Assembly (NCBI GenBank): GCA_963833745.1
Contig: CAWHZD010000002.1
Coordinates: 30,567 to 94,566 of the forward strand
Direction: 5' to 3'
Origin: AP-15 sp963833745
GTDB lineage: Bacteria; Pseudomonadota; Alphaproteobacteria; ATCC43930; CGMCC-115725
Length of the DNA: 64,000 bases
Both the position numbers and the translations under genes were made by a program. Below the pieces are notes generated by a model. It had not been told where the DNA came from, made no database searches, and was given only the letters and a program-made list of their open reading frames with translations. Shown here one piece after another: positions 27,398-36,590 of the stretch; position 1 is the stretch's first letter, and each line of letters begins with the position of its first letter.

Positions 27398-28329
27398 GGC
27401 GGCGGCATCTCACGGCGAGGATCGGATGGATGAAGGAGTGCCCATTTTTCGATGAATTCCGCGAGTGCGGAGTCGTCGGCATGGCTGATAACGACCTTCA
27501 GGCTCACGTATTGATCGCCGGGATTGGTGCGCCGCTGGATGCCTTTGCCGCGCAGCCGCAGCACCGTACCGGTGTCGGAGCCTTTGGGAATCGTCATCGT
27601 GACCGGCCCGGTGACGGTCGGCACGGTGATCCGCGCTCCCAACACCGCCTCGGCAAGGCTGACCGGCAGCTCGATTCGAACGTCGTCGCCGTCGCGCTTA
27701 AACAGCGGGTGTAGTGCCACTTGCACCGCAATCAGCGCGTCGCCGGGCTCGCCACCGCCAAAACCGGGGGCGCCTTTGCCGCGCAGGCGCAGGACCTGAC
27801 CATCCTCGATCCCGGCCGGTATCGTCACGTCCAGCCACTCATCGGGGCTCAATGACAGACGTTTCTTGTCGCCCTTTGCCGCGCCGGTGAAATCGACAGT
27901 CATGGTGAAACTGCGATCGGGACCGCGCGCGCGGAACTCTTCGCCAAAACCGGCGCCGGCCCGGCCCCGCCGTCCGCGCCCCGGCGAGCCGAAAGCCGCG
28001 AACAGGTCGTCGAGGTCGTTCAGATCCATCTCTCCCTGCGGCTGATAGCGCCAGCCGTCCGTCCCCTCGGCGTGCGGGCGGTAGGAATAACGCGGCCGCT
28101 CGGCGCCGGTTTCGTCGATCTCGCCGCGGTCGTAGCGTGCCCGCTTTTCGGGATCGGACAGCAGGTCGTAAGCTGCGGAGACCGATTTGAACCGGGCCTC
28201 GGCCTCGGGCTTGCCGGGGTTCAGATCGGGATGGAGCTGCTTGGCCAGCTTGCGGTAGGCCTTGCGGATCTCGTCGGCGGTTGCAGTCGGCTTGACGCCG
28301 AGGATCTCGTAGGGGGTCTCCGTCGCCAT
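27394..28329 (-). CDS. cbpA: Curved-DNA-binding J-domain co-chaperone CbpA
   Basis: This 311-residue DnaJ-class II protein has a J-domain at residues 1-70 (ETPYEILGVKPTA, HPD motif in KQLHPDLN), a Gly-rich linker (about 100-135), and a C-terminal substrate-binding domain with two beta-barrels. No zinc-finger is present, which separates it from DnaJ. It is likely to act with DnaK and to bind curved DNA. The downstream neighbour cbpM, overlapping by 4 bp, is its regulator. Its ATG at 28329 follows the protease gene's stop at 28333 by three bases, so the protease, cbpA and cbpM may be one transcript. Confidence 0.93.
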   Translation of the reverse strand: MATETPYEILGVKPTATADEIRKAYRKLAKQLHPDLNPGKPEAEARFKSVSAAYDLLSDPEKRARYDRGEIDETGAERPRYSYRPHAEGTDGWRYQPQGEMDLNDLDDLFAAFGSPGRGRRGRAGAGFGEEFRARGPDRSFTMTVDFTGAAKGDKKRLSLSPDEWLDVTIPAGIEDGQVLRLRGKGAPGFGGGEPGDALIAVQVALHPLFKRDGDDVRIELPVSLAEAVLGARITVPTVTGPVTMTIPKGSDTGTVLRLRGKGIQRRTNPGDQYVSLKVVISHADDSALAEFIEKWALLHPSDPRREMPPP

Positions 28330-28332
28330 CCG

Positions 28333-29445
28333 TCAGCGCCGCCTACTGGACTGCCGCTCGGCGGCGGCCTGCTCGATCCGAACCGCGACTGTGCGGTCCG
28401 AGCCGCCGCGGTCGACGGTAAGTTCGACCTCGCCGCCGATCTGCGCCAAGCCGACGCGGTTGCGCAATTCCGATGCATTGTGGATCGGCGAGCCGTTGAC
28501 GGCCACGATCAGATCGCTCGAACGCAAACCGGCGCGCTGTGCGGCTGAACCGGGCTCGACGCGGGCGACCAAGGCGCCTTCGGTGTGCGTCGTCGCGAGC
28601 GCCCGCGCCAGGTCGGGAGTCAAATCCTGGATCGCCACGCCGATGCGTCCGTGCCTGACTTCGCCATAACGGGTCAGCTGGTCCATGACGTCGCGCGCCA
28701 TGTTGACGGGAACCGCAAAGCCGATGCCGACATTGCCGCCGCCCGGCGCCAGGATTGCGGTGTTGATGCCGACCAACCGCCCTTGCAGATCGACGAGGGC
28801 ACCACCTGAATTACCGGGGTTGATAGACGCGTCGGTCTGGATAAAATCCTCATACCCCTCGATGCCGAGCCCGGTGCGGCCGAGGGCGCTGACAATGCCG
28901 GAGGTCACGGTTTGCCCGAGCCCGAACGGGTTGCCGACAGCGAGCACGAAATCGCCGACTTGCAGGCGGTCGGAGTTGCCGATCGGCACCGCCGTCAAAT
29001 TCTCGGCGGGGATCTGCAACACCGCGATGTCTGTCGCCGTGTCGCGGCCGATCAACTTGGCAGCAAAACGGCGGTTGTCTTTTGTGGTGACCTCGACCCT
29101 CGTTGCGTTGTCGACAACATGGCTGTTGGTCAGCACATACCCGCGACCGGCATCAACGATGACACCCGATCCGACCGCCTCGGTTTCGCGTTCGACCGGC
29201 TGGTCGCGCAAGTTGAAGAATTGACGAAACAGAGGGTCCTGCGCCAACGGGTTGACTTCGCGTACCTCGCCGCGGACGGAGATGCCGACGACGCCCGGAG
29301 TGATCCGGCTGACGACGCCGGCCACACTTGTCACCGGGGCGCCTCCGACCTCGGGAATCGGCGCGCCGGCGTATGCCGGAACCGTGACACCCGTCGCCGC
29401 TGCAACCCCGCCTGACAGAACGAACGCTGCCAAAACCCGCTTCAT
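28333..29445 (-). CDS. DegP/DegQ-like periplasmic serine protease (S1C, one PDZ)
   Basis: This 370-residue trypsin-like protease has a signal peptide (about 1-28, ending AYAGA). The catalytic triad is H109 (TNSHVVD), D139 (TATDIAV) and S213 (GNSGGA). One PDZ domain follows (about 255-345), so it is DegS/HtrA-short in layout, not two-PDZ DegP. It is likely periplasmic or anchored at the inner membrane by an uncleaved signal. It shares a strand and a 3-bp gap with cbpA-cbpM, which suggests a stress-linked operon. Confidence 0.93.
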   Translation of the reverse strand: MKRVLAAFVLSGGVAAATGVTVPAYAGAPIPEVGGAPVTSVAGVVSRITPGVVGISVRGEVREVNPLAQDPLFRQFFNLRDQPVERETEAVGSGVIVDAGRGYVLTNSHVVDNATRVEVTTKDNRRFAAKLIGRDTATDIAVLQIPAENLTAVPIGNSDRLQVGDFVLAVGNPFGLGQTVTSGIVSALGRTGLGIEGYEDFIQTDASINPGNSGGALVDLQGRLVGINTAILAPGGGNVGIGFAVPVNMARDVMDQLTRYGEVRHGRIGVAIQDLTPDLARALATTHTEGALVARVEPGSAAQRAGLRSSDLIVAVNGSPIHNASELRNRVGLAQIGGEVELTVDRGGSDRTVAVRIEQAAAERQSSRRR

Positions 29446-29617
29446 GGCTGTAAAGGTCCTAGACGTGCAAGCCTCCCGCGCGCTTCGGCGAACGTGGCAC
29501 GAATCGATCGGTTTCGCAGCCTATCTAACCCTTTGCGCGATCGCTTCAAGGGACCGGGTCGCGACGCTTTTGTACCGCCGCGATGCGCCGGCTGGGTCCG
29601 AGCATCGGCGGCGGGAC

Positions 29618-30247
29618 CTAATGTTTCGGGTGCGAAGCGAGGCGGAGTCCGAACAGAGTAGCGGCCGCTTCCGGCGGGAGTTTCGAATAATCGGACGGTA
29701 CTTCGAACAGGTTCGCATCCTGCTCACCAATTTGGACATGGCGCAGCTCCCAGTGGACTGTCGAAACCTTGCCCTTGCGGTTCGTGTAGCTGCCATCGCA
29801 GCGCATCGGAATGCCGTCGCCGCTGAGCCAAAGCGCACCAGACAAATGCCCGCCCGGAATACTCTTGTCTACTTCATATTTAGTTGTCGCGATGCCGTTG
29901 ACGGTTTCGTGATTGACAGGCTTGCCGAGGAGGTCGGGCCGCCCCAAGACTGCCAGCGCTGTTGGTAAATCGAACTCGACCGACGTATGCAGCTGCGGCA
30001 AGAGGACGTCACCGATCGAACTGTCGGCACGTAGAATAAAGACGGGCTTGATTGACGGCAGCTCCTGCTCGTGACGCTGTTCGCCAGGCATGTTCCACAT
30101 TCGGCCGATATAGCTGTGCCCGTCGAATACCAATACCCGCTCCGCGGTGAAACCAACTCGCGGGTCGCCAAGGGTCTCAGCATCTGTCGCTGCGCTCGAC
30201 AGCAGGAGCAGCGACAACCCGATCGAGGCGAGGGCGGACAGGTGCAT
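29618..30247 (-). CDS. Secreted hypothetical protein, LolA/DUF4412-like fold
   Basis: This 209-residue protein has a signal peptide (MHLSALASIGLSLLLLSSAAT, ending ATDAE). The mature part has the pattern RVLVFDGHSYIGRMWNMPGEQRHEQ, then a beta-rich region with TKYEVDKSIPGGHLSGALWLSGDGIPMRCDG. That is typical of periplasmic LolA/LppX or DUF4412-type domains that bind hydrophobic ligands or lipoproteins. No lipobox cysteine is seen. The partner is unknown. It is 172 bp upstream of the DegP-like gene on the same strand, and it is divergent from the FemAB-like gene. Confidence 0.7.
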   Translation of the reverse strand: MHLSALASIGLSLLLLSSAATDAETLGDPRVGFTAERVLVFDGHSYIGRMWNMPGEQRHEQELPSIKPVFILRADSSIGDVLLPQLHTSVEFDLPTALAVLGRPDLLGKPVNHETVNGIATTKYEVDKSIPGGHLSGALWLSGDGIPMRCDGSYTNRKGKVSTVHWELRHVQIGEQDANLFEVPSDYSKLPPEAAATLFGLRLASHPKH

Positions 30248-30433
30248 TTTGTTCCTTGGCGCCGGTGCAGGAAACCTCGACGCCCCGCTGTTAGCCAGCG
30301 AATGCGGCGGTTTCGCGGCACTGGACAGAGGCGCGGCAAAGCCTATCCTTCAGCGGGCGATAATTCCAGCGTCAGGCAAGGCATCGGTGATGAGACAAAA
30401 TATTGATGCGCAGTACCCTTCAAACCCGGTGCC

Positions 30434-31600
30434 ATGCCGGCCATGAACGACGCCGGCAGCCCGATCACGGTGCACGTCCACGCGGCAATCGCCGAGATCG
30501 CGGCAGCGGCGTGGGACGCCTGCGCCGGCGACATCAATCCGAGCGTGTCCTACGCGTTTCTGAGCGCCCTCGAAGACAGCGGCTCGACAACGGCGCGCAC
30601 CGGCTGGACGCCGCAGCATTTGTCTCTGGCTGACCGCAAAGGCACGATCCTCGGGGTCGTGCCGCTTTACGCCAAGACCCATTCCTACGGCGAATACGTT
30701 TTTGATCACGGCTGGGCCGACGCCTATGAGCGCGCTGGCGGGCGCTATTATCCAAAGCTGATTTCCGCGGTCCCGTTCACCCCCGTGCCGGGCCCGCGGC
30801 TGCTGCTGCGTCCGGATGCACCGCCTGACACGCGCGACCATCTGATCGCCGCGATGGTGGAACTGTGCAACCGCCGTCGGATCTCTTCGGTACACGTGAC
30901 GTTCCCCCGCCAGGACGACGCCGAGGCGCTGACCGAAGCTGGCTTTCTGCAGCGCGTCGGCCAGCAATTCCACTGGACCAACAACGGCTATCGCGATTTC
31001 GAAGACTACCTTGCCGCCCTCAATTCACGCAAACGCAAGGCGGTCAAAAAAGAGCGGCGCGAGGCGCTGGTCGATGGTCTTGAGATCGAGCTGCTGACCG
31101 GCGGCGATTTGAAGCCCCGCCATTGGGACGCGTTCTACCGATTTTATCTGGCGACTTCGGATCGCAAATGGGGTCAAGCCTATCTCAATCGCAAGTTCTT
31201 CGACATGATCGGCGAGCGCATGCCGGACAACATCGTGCTGGTCTTAGCGCAGCGGGCCGGCAAATACGTCGCCGGTGCGCTTAACCTTCTGGGCAGAGAT
31301 ACGATCTACGGCAGGAATTGGGGCAGCTACGGCGACTACAAGTTCCTGCACTTCGAATGCTGCTACTACCGGGCGATCGAGTTCGCGATCGCGCGCGGGC
31401 TCGAGAGCGTCGAGGCCGGAGCGCAAGGGCCGCACAAATTACAGCGCGGCTATCTTCCGGTGCCGACATACAGCGCGCATTGGATCCCGGACCCGGGTTT
31501 CCGCCGCGCGGTGGCGCAATTTGTCGCCCGCGAGCGCGAAATGGTCGAGCGCAAAATCGATGCCCTCGCCGAATATTCGCCCTTCCGCCATGAGGACTAG
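30434..31600 (+). CDS. GNAT/FemAB-like N-acetyltransferase (DUF482, COG3146)
   Basis: This 388-residue protein belongs to the duplicated-GNAT family related to FemAB peptidyltransferases. Typical blocks: NPSVSYAFLSALEDSGS near residue 40, LYAKTHSYGEYVFDHGWADAY, YYPKLISAVPFTPVPGPRLL and RNWGSYGDYKFLHFECCYY. The C-terminal GLESVEAGAQGPHKLQRGY is diagnostic. These proteins are annotated as peptidogalycan biosynthesis or general acyltransferases; the acceptor is unknown. The ATG at 30434 or 30443 could be the start. It is convergent with clpA. Confidence 0.88.
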   Translation: MPAMNDAGSPITVHVHAAIAEIAAAAWDACAGDINPSVSYAFLSALEDSGSTTARTGWTPQHLSLADRKGTILGVVPLYAKTHSYGEYVFDHGWADAYERAGGRYYPKLISAVPFTPVPGPRLLLRPDAPPDTRDHLIAAMVELCNRRRISSVHVTFPRQDDAEALTEAGFLQRVGQQFHWTNNGYRDFEDYLAALNSRKRKAVKKERREALVDGLEIELLTGGDLKPRHWDAFYRFYLATSDRKWGQAYLNRKFFDMIGERMPDNIVLVLAQRAGKYVAGALNLLGRDTIYGRNWGSYGDYKFLHFECCYYRAIEFAIARGLESVEAGAQGPHKLQRGYLPVPTYSAHWIPDPGFRRAVAQFVAREREMVERKIDALAEYSPFRHED

Positions 31601-31706
31601 CCGTGCCTTGGCGCCATGACCGGCATCAACGTCCACCGATGGGGCGCGGCTGTCGATGTGACGGGCCGCCGAGGTGCGCGAGCAGACGAACCGTCACGGG
31701 CCAACC

Positions 31707-34011
31707 TTACTCCACGAGCGCCGGTTCCTTGGGTTCAGCGGGTGTGGCAGGGCCCTCTTCGAAGCTGAAGTGGAGCGCGTCCTCTTCCGGCTTTTTCGTG
31801 ACGCGGACAATCCCACCCTTGGCCAGCCGCCCAAACAGGAGCTCTTCGGCAAGCGGCTTTTTGATGTGTTCTTGGATTACACGGGCCAGCGGTCGAGCAC
31901 CAAAGAGCGGGTCGTAGCCCTTTTCCGATAGCCAGGCGCGGGCGTCGGCGTCGAGCTCGATTGTCACGTTGCGGTCAGCCAGCTGCTCTTCCAATTGCAA
32001 TACGAATTTGTCGACAACCCGACCGATGGTGTCGGTCGAGAGTGCCGCGAACGAGATGGTCGCGTCGAGCCGGTTGCGGAATTCGGGTGTGAACATGCGG
32101 TTGATCGCCTCATGGTCGTCGCCGGTACGGACGCCGCTGCCAAAGCCGATCGCGGGCTTGGCGAGGTCCGAGGCACCCGCATTCGTCGTCATGATCAGGA
32201 TCACGTTGCGGAAATCCACATTTTTGCCGTTGTGGTCGGTGAGCTTTCCGTAATCCATGACCTGCAACAGTATGTTGAACAGATCGGGATGCGCCTTTTC
32301 AATCTCGTCGAGCAACAGCACCGAATGAGGATGCTGATCGATGGCGTCGGTCAACAGCCCGCCCTGATCAAAGCCGACATAGCCGGGTGGTGCGCCAATC
32401 AGCCGCGACACGGTGTGCCGCTCCATGTATTCCGACATGTCGAAGCGGGTGATCTCGATGCCGAGAGTGCGGGCGAGCTGGCGCGCGACCTCGGTCTTGC
32501 CGACCCCGGTCGGCCCTGAGAACAAATACGAGCCGATCGGCTTTTCCGGGTCGCGCAGGCCGGCGCGGGCCAGCTTGATCGCCGAGACTAGCGCCTCGAT
32601 CGCGCTGTCCTGACCGAATACCATCGTTTTCAAATCGCGATCGAGGTTGCGCAACACCTCGCGATCATCGCGCGAGACGCTTTTTGGCGGGATCCGCGCC
32701 ATTGTCGCGATGACCGCCTCGACCTCGCGCGCAGTAATGGTCTTGCGCCGGCGGTTCTCCGGCACCAGCATCTGCGCAGCGCCGGTTTCATCGATAACGT
32801 CGATCGCCTTGTCGGGCAGCTTGCGGTCGCCGATGTAGCGGTGCGACAATTCTACGGCGGCTTTCAAGGCGTCGCTGGTGTAGCGGACCTTGTGGTGCCG
32901 CTCGTAGTAAGGCTTTAGGCCGCGCAGGATTTTGATCGAATCCTCGACGGTCGGCTCGTTGACATCGATCTTTTGGAAGCGGCGGACCAGCGCACGGTCC
33001 TTCTCGAAGTAGTTGCGATATTCCTTATAGGTGGTCGAGCCGATGCAGCGGATGACGCCGCCGGCCAGAGCCGGCTTCAACAAATTCGAGGCGTCCATCG
33101 CCCCCCCGCTGGTGGCGCCGGCGCCGATAACGGTGTGGATCTCGTCGATAAAGAGGATCGCGCCGGGTTGCGAACTCGAGCTCCGACAGCACCGCCTTGA
33201 GCCGCTCTTCGAAATCGCCGCGGTAGCGCGTTCCGGCGAGCAGTGCGCCCATGTCGAGGGCATAGATGGTCGCGTTGGTGAGTACCTCGGGAACTTCCCG
33301 CTGAACGATCCGGCGCGCCAGTCCTTCGGCAATCGCGGTTTTGCCGACGCCGGGATCGCCGACATAGAGTGGATTGTTCTTTGATCGCCGACACAGAATC
33401 TGGATCGTGCGCTCGACTTCAGCACCGCGTCCGATCAGAGGATCGATACGACCGCCTTTCGCCTTTTTGTTCAGATTGACGCAATAGGCATCGAGCGCGT
33501 CGTGGCTGCGCTTCTGCGACTTGTCGTTGCGCTCGTCCTCGTCCGTGCCTTGAACGCGCCGGGTTTCCGAGCGTCCCGGCGCCTTGGCGATGCCATGCGA
33601 GATGTAGTTGACCGCGTCGAAGCGCGTCATGTCCTGCTCTTGCAGGAAATAAACCGCATGACTTTCCCGCTCGGCGAACATTGCCACCAGCACATTAGCG
33701 CCGGTCACCTCCTCACGGCCCGAGGACTGGACATGGATCGCGGCGCGCTGCAATACGCGCTGGAAGCTCGCGGTCGGCTTGGCGTCGTCCTTGTGTGCCG
33801 AGACGAGATTGCCAAGCTCGTTGTCGACATAGGTCAGCGCTTCGCGGCGCAGCCGCTCAAGGTCGACGCCGCAGGCCCGCAACACCGCCACCGCATCCTG
33901 ATCCTCGGTCAAGGCTAGCAGCAAATGTTCGAGTGTGGCGTATTCGTGCCGTCGATCATTGGCATAGGCGAGCGCCCTATGCAGCGATTTTTCGAGATTG
34001 CGTGAGAGCAC
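31707..34011 (-). pseudogene. clpA: ATP-dependent Clp protease ATP-binding subunit ClpA, frameshifted
   Basis: ClpA unfolds substrates for the ClpP protease; with ClpS it degrades N-degron proteins. The GTG start at 34011 (VLSRNLEKSLHRAL, with AAGGAAGG upstream) opens the N domain, then AAA1 with Walker A VGDPGVGKTA. The first frame goes wrong after VLSELE at 33175. The second resumes QPGAILFIDEIHTVIGAG and gives the rest of AAA1 and all of AAA2 (SGPTGVGKTE, IGF-like loop region, C-terminal sensor 2) to the stop at 31707. One extra base lies at 33171-33174. Corrected length is 768 codons, normal for ClpA. As written, AAA1 is cut before its Walker B. Confidence 0.9.
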
Positions 34012-34031
34012 TCCCGACCTTCCTTCCTTGA

Positions 34032-34358
34032 CTAATCCTTCTCCAGCGTACACTGCAGCGGATGCTGGTGCTGCCGGGCAAAATCCATAACCTGGGTCAC
34101 CTTGGTCTCGGCCACCTCATAGGTGTAGACGCCGCACACGCCGACCCCTCTTCGATGCACATGCAACATGATGCGGGTCGCCTCCTGTCAATTCTTGGCG
34201 AAGAATCGTTCCAAAATGTGAACGACAAACTCCATCGGAGTATAGTCATCGTTCAGCATTAAAACCTTGTACATTGAGGGCTTCTTCGTCTTCGGTTTCG
34301 CCTTGACGACGACACCCGTACCAGGTCCTTCCTCGCCGCGCTTTCCGTTGTCGCTCAT
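34032..34358 (-). pseudogene. clpS: ClpS adaptor, in-frame stop at codon 57
   Basis: ClpS delivers N-degron substrates to ClpA. The ATG at 34358 (MSDNGKRGEE) leads to the diagnostic YKVLMLNDDYTPMEFVVHILERFFAKN. Codon 57 is TGA (34188-34190), where Arg is usual. The same frame continues QEATRIMLHVH, GVGVCGVYTYEVAETKVTQ and QHPLQC to TAG at 34032-34034, with all later ClpS hallmarks in place. So one C-to-T change (CGA to TGA) truncates the protein in its core helix. The gene is directly upstream of clpA by 20 bp, the usual clpS-clpA pair. TGA works as a normal stop elsewhere in the window, so reassignment is not the reason. Confidence 0.9.
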
Positions 34359-34473
34359 ATCGACCCGGACTGACAGCCTTGCTCGCTGTCTCCATGATAT
34401 TGGCTTTCCGGCAGGGCGGAAAACCATTTTCTTGGCCGGCTGCCCATGCGTGGCCAAGGGTCGCCGCACGCGG

Positions 34474-35460
34474 CTACTCCGACCGGTAAGGCCGCCGCAA
34501 CAGCCGGTCGGTCATCTCGTCGATCGGCGCGCCGTGATGCAGCACTGCATCGACCGCTTCGCTGATCGGCATCTCAATCCCAAGGCGTGCCGCCAGTTGG
34601 GTAACGGCGGCTGTGGTCGCCACCCCCTCGACCACCGAGCGGCGTCCGGCGAGCGCCTCCTCAAGGCTTTGCCCTTGGCCGAGTGCCAAGCCCAGAGCCT
34701 GGTTGCGCGATTGGGTGGCAGTGCAGGTCAGAACGAGGTCGCCGAGGCCCGAGAGACCACGAAACGTCTCAGCATGGGCGCCTTGAGCGACCCCGAGCCG
34801 TGCCATCTCTGCAAGGCCGCGCGTGATCAGCGCCGCGCGGGCGTTGTCGCCAAGCCCGCGTCCGACAACAATCCCGCAGGCGATCGCCAGCACGTTTTTT
34901 ACCGCACCGCCGATTTCGGTTCCAACCGGGTCCGGTGACAGATACGGACGAAACCGGCTGTCGCCAAGAGCGCCCATGAAGAGTTTGGCGGTGGCCGAGC
35001 CAGTGCTGGCGATAGTGAGTGCCGTGGGCAGACCACGGGCAACCTCGATGGCAAAACTGGGACCCGACAGCACCGCGTAGGGCGAATCCGGCAGCAGTTC
35101 GGCGCCGATCTGCGACATCATCGCGAGCGTGCCGATTTCGATGCCCTTGGCGCATTGCAACACTGGCAGGCCGCGCGGAATTTGGCCAAGCAGCCCCCCG
35201 AGAACGCCGCGCAGAAACTGTGCCGGCACTGCGAGCAGCGCCGCATCAGCGCCTTCGACGGCCGCCTCGAGGTCAGCGGTCGCCGTGATCCGCGGGTCGA
35301 GCAGGAGGCCGGGCAGATAGTACGGATTTTCATGCCGATTGTTGATCGCCGCGACTACTTCAGGGTCTCGTGCCCATAATGTCGCCGTTGAGCCGGCACG
35401 ATGCGCGACGACCGCGAGCGCCGTCCCCCAGGCGCCAGCACCGATGACCCCAAGCTTCAC
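34474..35460 (-). CDS. gpsA: NAD(P)H-dependent glycerol-3-phosphate dehydrogenase
   Basis: This 328-residue enzyme reduces dihydroxyacetone phosphate to sn-glycerol-3-phosphate, the backbone for phospholipids. N-terminal Rossmann motif GVIGAGAWGTALA; catalytic-lysine blocks QCAKGIE and EIGGAVKNVLAIACG; GLSGLGDLVLTC at the substrate domain. The GTG at 35460 (VKLGVIGAG) is four bases after the tsaD stop and is preferred to an upstream extension in another gene. It is co-transcribed with tsaD, a common alphaproteobacterial pair. A 115-bp gap separates it from clpS. Confidence 0.95.
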   Translation of the reverse strand: MKLGVIGAGAWGTALAVVAHRAGSTATLWARDPEVVAAINNRHENPYYLPGLLLDPRITATADLEAAVEGADAALLAVPAQFLRGVLGGLLGQIPRGLPVLQCAKGIEIGTLAMMSQIGAELLPDSPYAVLSGPSFAIEVARGLPTALTIASTGSATAKLFMGALGDSRFRPYLSPDPVGTEIGGAVKNVLAIACGIVVGRGLGDNARAALITRGLAEMARLGVAQGAHAETFRGLSGLGDLVLTCTATQSRNQALGLALGQGQSLEEALAGRRSVVEGVATTAAVTQLAARLGIEMPISEAVDAVLHHGAPIDEMTDRLLRRPYRSE

Positions 35461-35464
35461 CAGC

Positions 35465-36526
35465 TTATGCCCTGATCCTCGCTCCCGGACGCGGCGGTGC
35501 CGAGGCGTCGAGCGGCCAGCGCGGACGGGGTGCCGCAGCGAGGTCATCGACGAGACCGAGGCGCAGCCGCTCCAGCCCCGCCCAGCCGATCATCGCCGCG
35601 TTGTCGGTGCACAACGCCGCGGGCGGCGCTACGAAGTCGAATCCGGCAAACGCGGCAAGATCGGCGAGGCGCCCCCGCAGCCTGCGATTGGCGGCAACGC
35701 CGCCGGCGGCGACGAGGGTTCTACCTTCGGGGCAATTGCTACGAAACCAGGCAATGGCGTTGGCGGTGCGATCGCAGAGAGCATCGCAAATCGCCTCTTC
35801 GACCGCGGCTGCAAGATCGTTTTGGTCTTGTAGATCGAACGTGGCACGTTCGATTGTAATGCGGCGCACTGCGGTCTTCAGTCCGGAGAAGGAAAAGTCG
35901 CAACCCGGCCGCCCGACGAGCGGCCGGGGGAGACGAAAGCGCCGGGCATCACCGTGTTGCGCGGCGCGCTCGATCGCGGGCCCGCCCGGATAGGCTAGCC
36001 CGATCAACTTCGCCGCTTTGTCGAAGGCTTCACCAGCGGCATCGTCGAGGGTGGTGCCGAGACGGATGAAACAACCGACTCCGGCGCAGGCAAGCAGTTG
36101 GCAATGCCCGCCAGAAACAAGCAGCAGCAGGTACGGGAAAGCGACGGGATGGGTCAGTCTGACGCTCAAAGCATGCGCTTCGAGATGGTTGATGGCGAGA
36201 AACGGCTTACCAGCCGCCCAGGCGATGCCCTTGGCCATCATCGTGCCGACGATCAGCCCGCCGATCAGCCCGGGCCCGGCCGCAGCCGCAACGCCGTCGA
36301 CCTCGGATATTGTGATCCCGGCCTCAGCGAGCCCGCGCCGAACGAGCGCGCCGAGATGATCAAGATGAGCGCGCGCTGCAATCTCGGGCACGACACCACC
36401 GTAGGGCTCGTGCTCGTCGAGTTGCGAACGCACCAGATCGGAGAGGATTTGCGGACCCGATGCGGTCTCGACAACGACCGCCGCTGCGGTCTCGTCACAA
36501 CTCGTCTCTATGCCGAGAACGATCAT
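35465..36526 (-). CDS. tsaD: tRNA N6-adenosine threonylcarbamoyltransferase
   Basis: TsaD installs threonylcarbamoyl on A37 of ANN-decoding tRNAs together with TsaB and TsaE. It is a 353-residue ASKHA protein. Motifs: VLGIETSCDETAAAVV at the N-terminus, the HLEAH metal-binding pair, LLVSGGHCQL, GEAFDKAAKLIGLAYPGGP and FSFSGLKTAV, then the late AAGGVAANRRLR phosphate motif. The ATG at 36526 is the family start; a GTG at 36544 would add six residues. Downstream gpsA follows by four bases. The partner genes tsaB and tsaE are not in this window. Confidence 0.96.
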   Translation of the reverse strand: MIVLGIETSCDETAAAVVVETASGPQILSDLVRSQLDEHEPYGGVVPEIAARAHLDHLGALVRRGLAEAGITISEVDGVAAAAGPGLIGGLIVGTMMAKGIAWAAGKPFLAINHLEAHALSVRLTHPVAFPYLLLLVSGGHCQLLACAGVGCFIRLGTTLDDAAGEAFDKAAKLIGLAYPGGPAIERAAQHGDARRFRLPRPLVGRPGCDFSFSGLKTAVRRITIERATFDLQDQNDLAAAVEEAICDALCDRTANAIAWFRSNCPEGRTLVAAGGVAANRRLRGRLADLAAFAGFDFVAPPAALCTDNAAMIGWAGLERLRLGLVDDLAAAPRPRWPLDASAPPRPGARIRA

Positions 36527-36590
36527 CGGGCAAACCAGCGTCACCGTCCGGCCGGCGATCTCCGGCCACTCGCCAAGCGATGCCCAAAAT

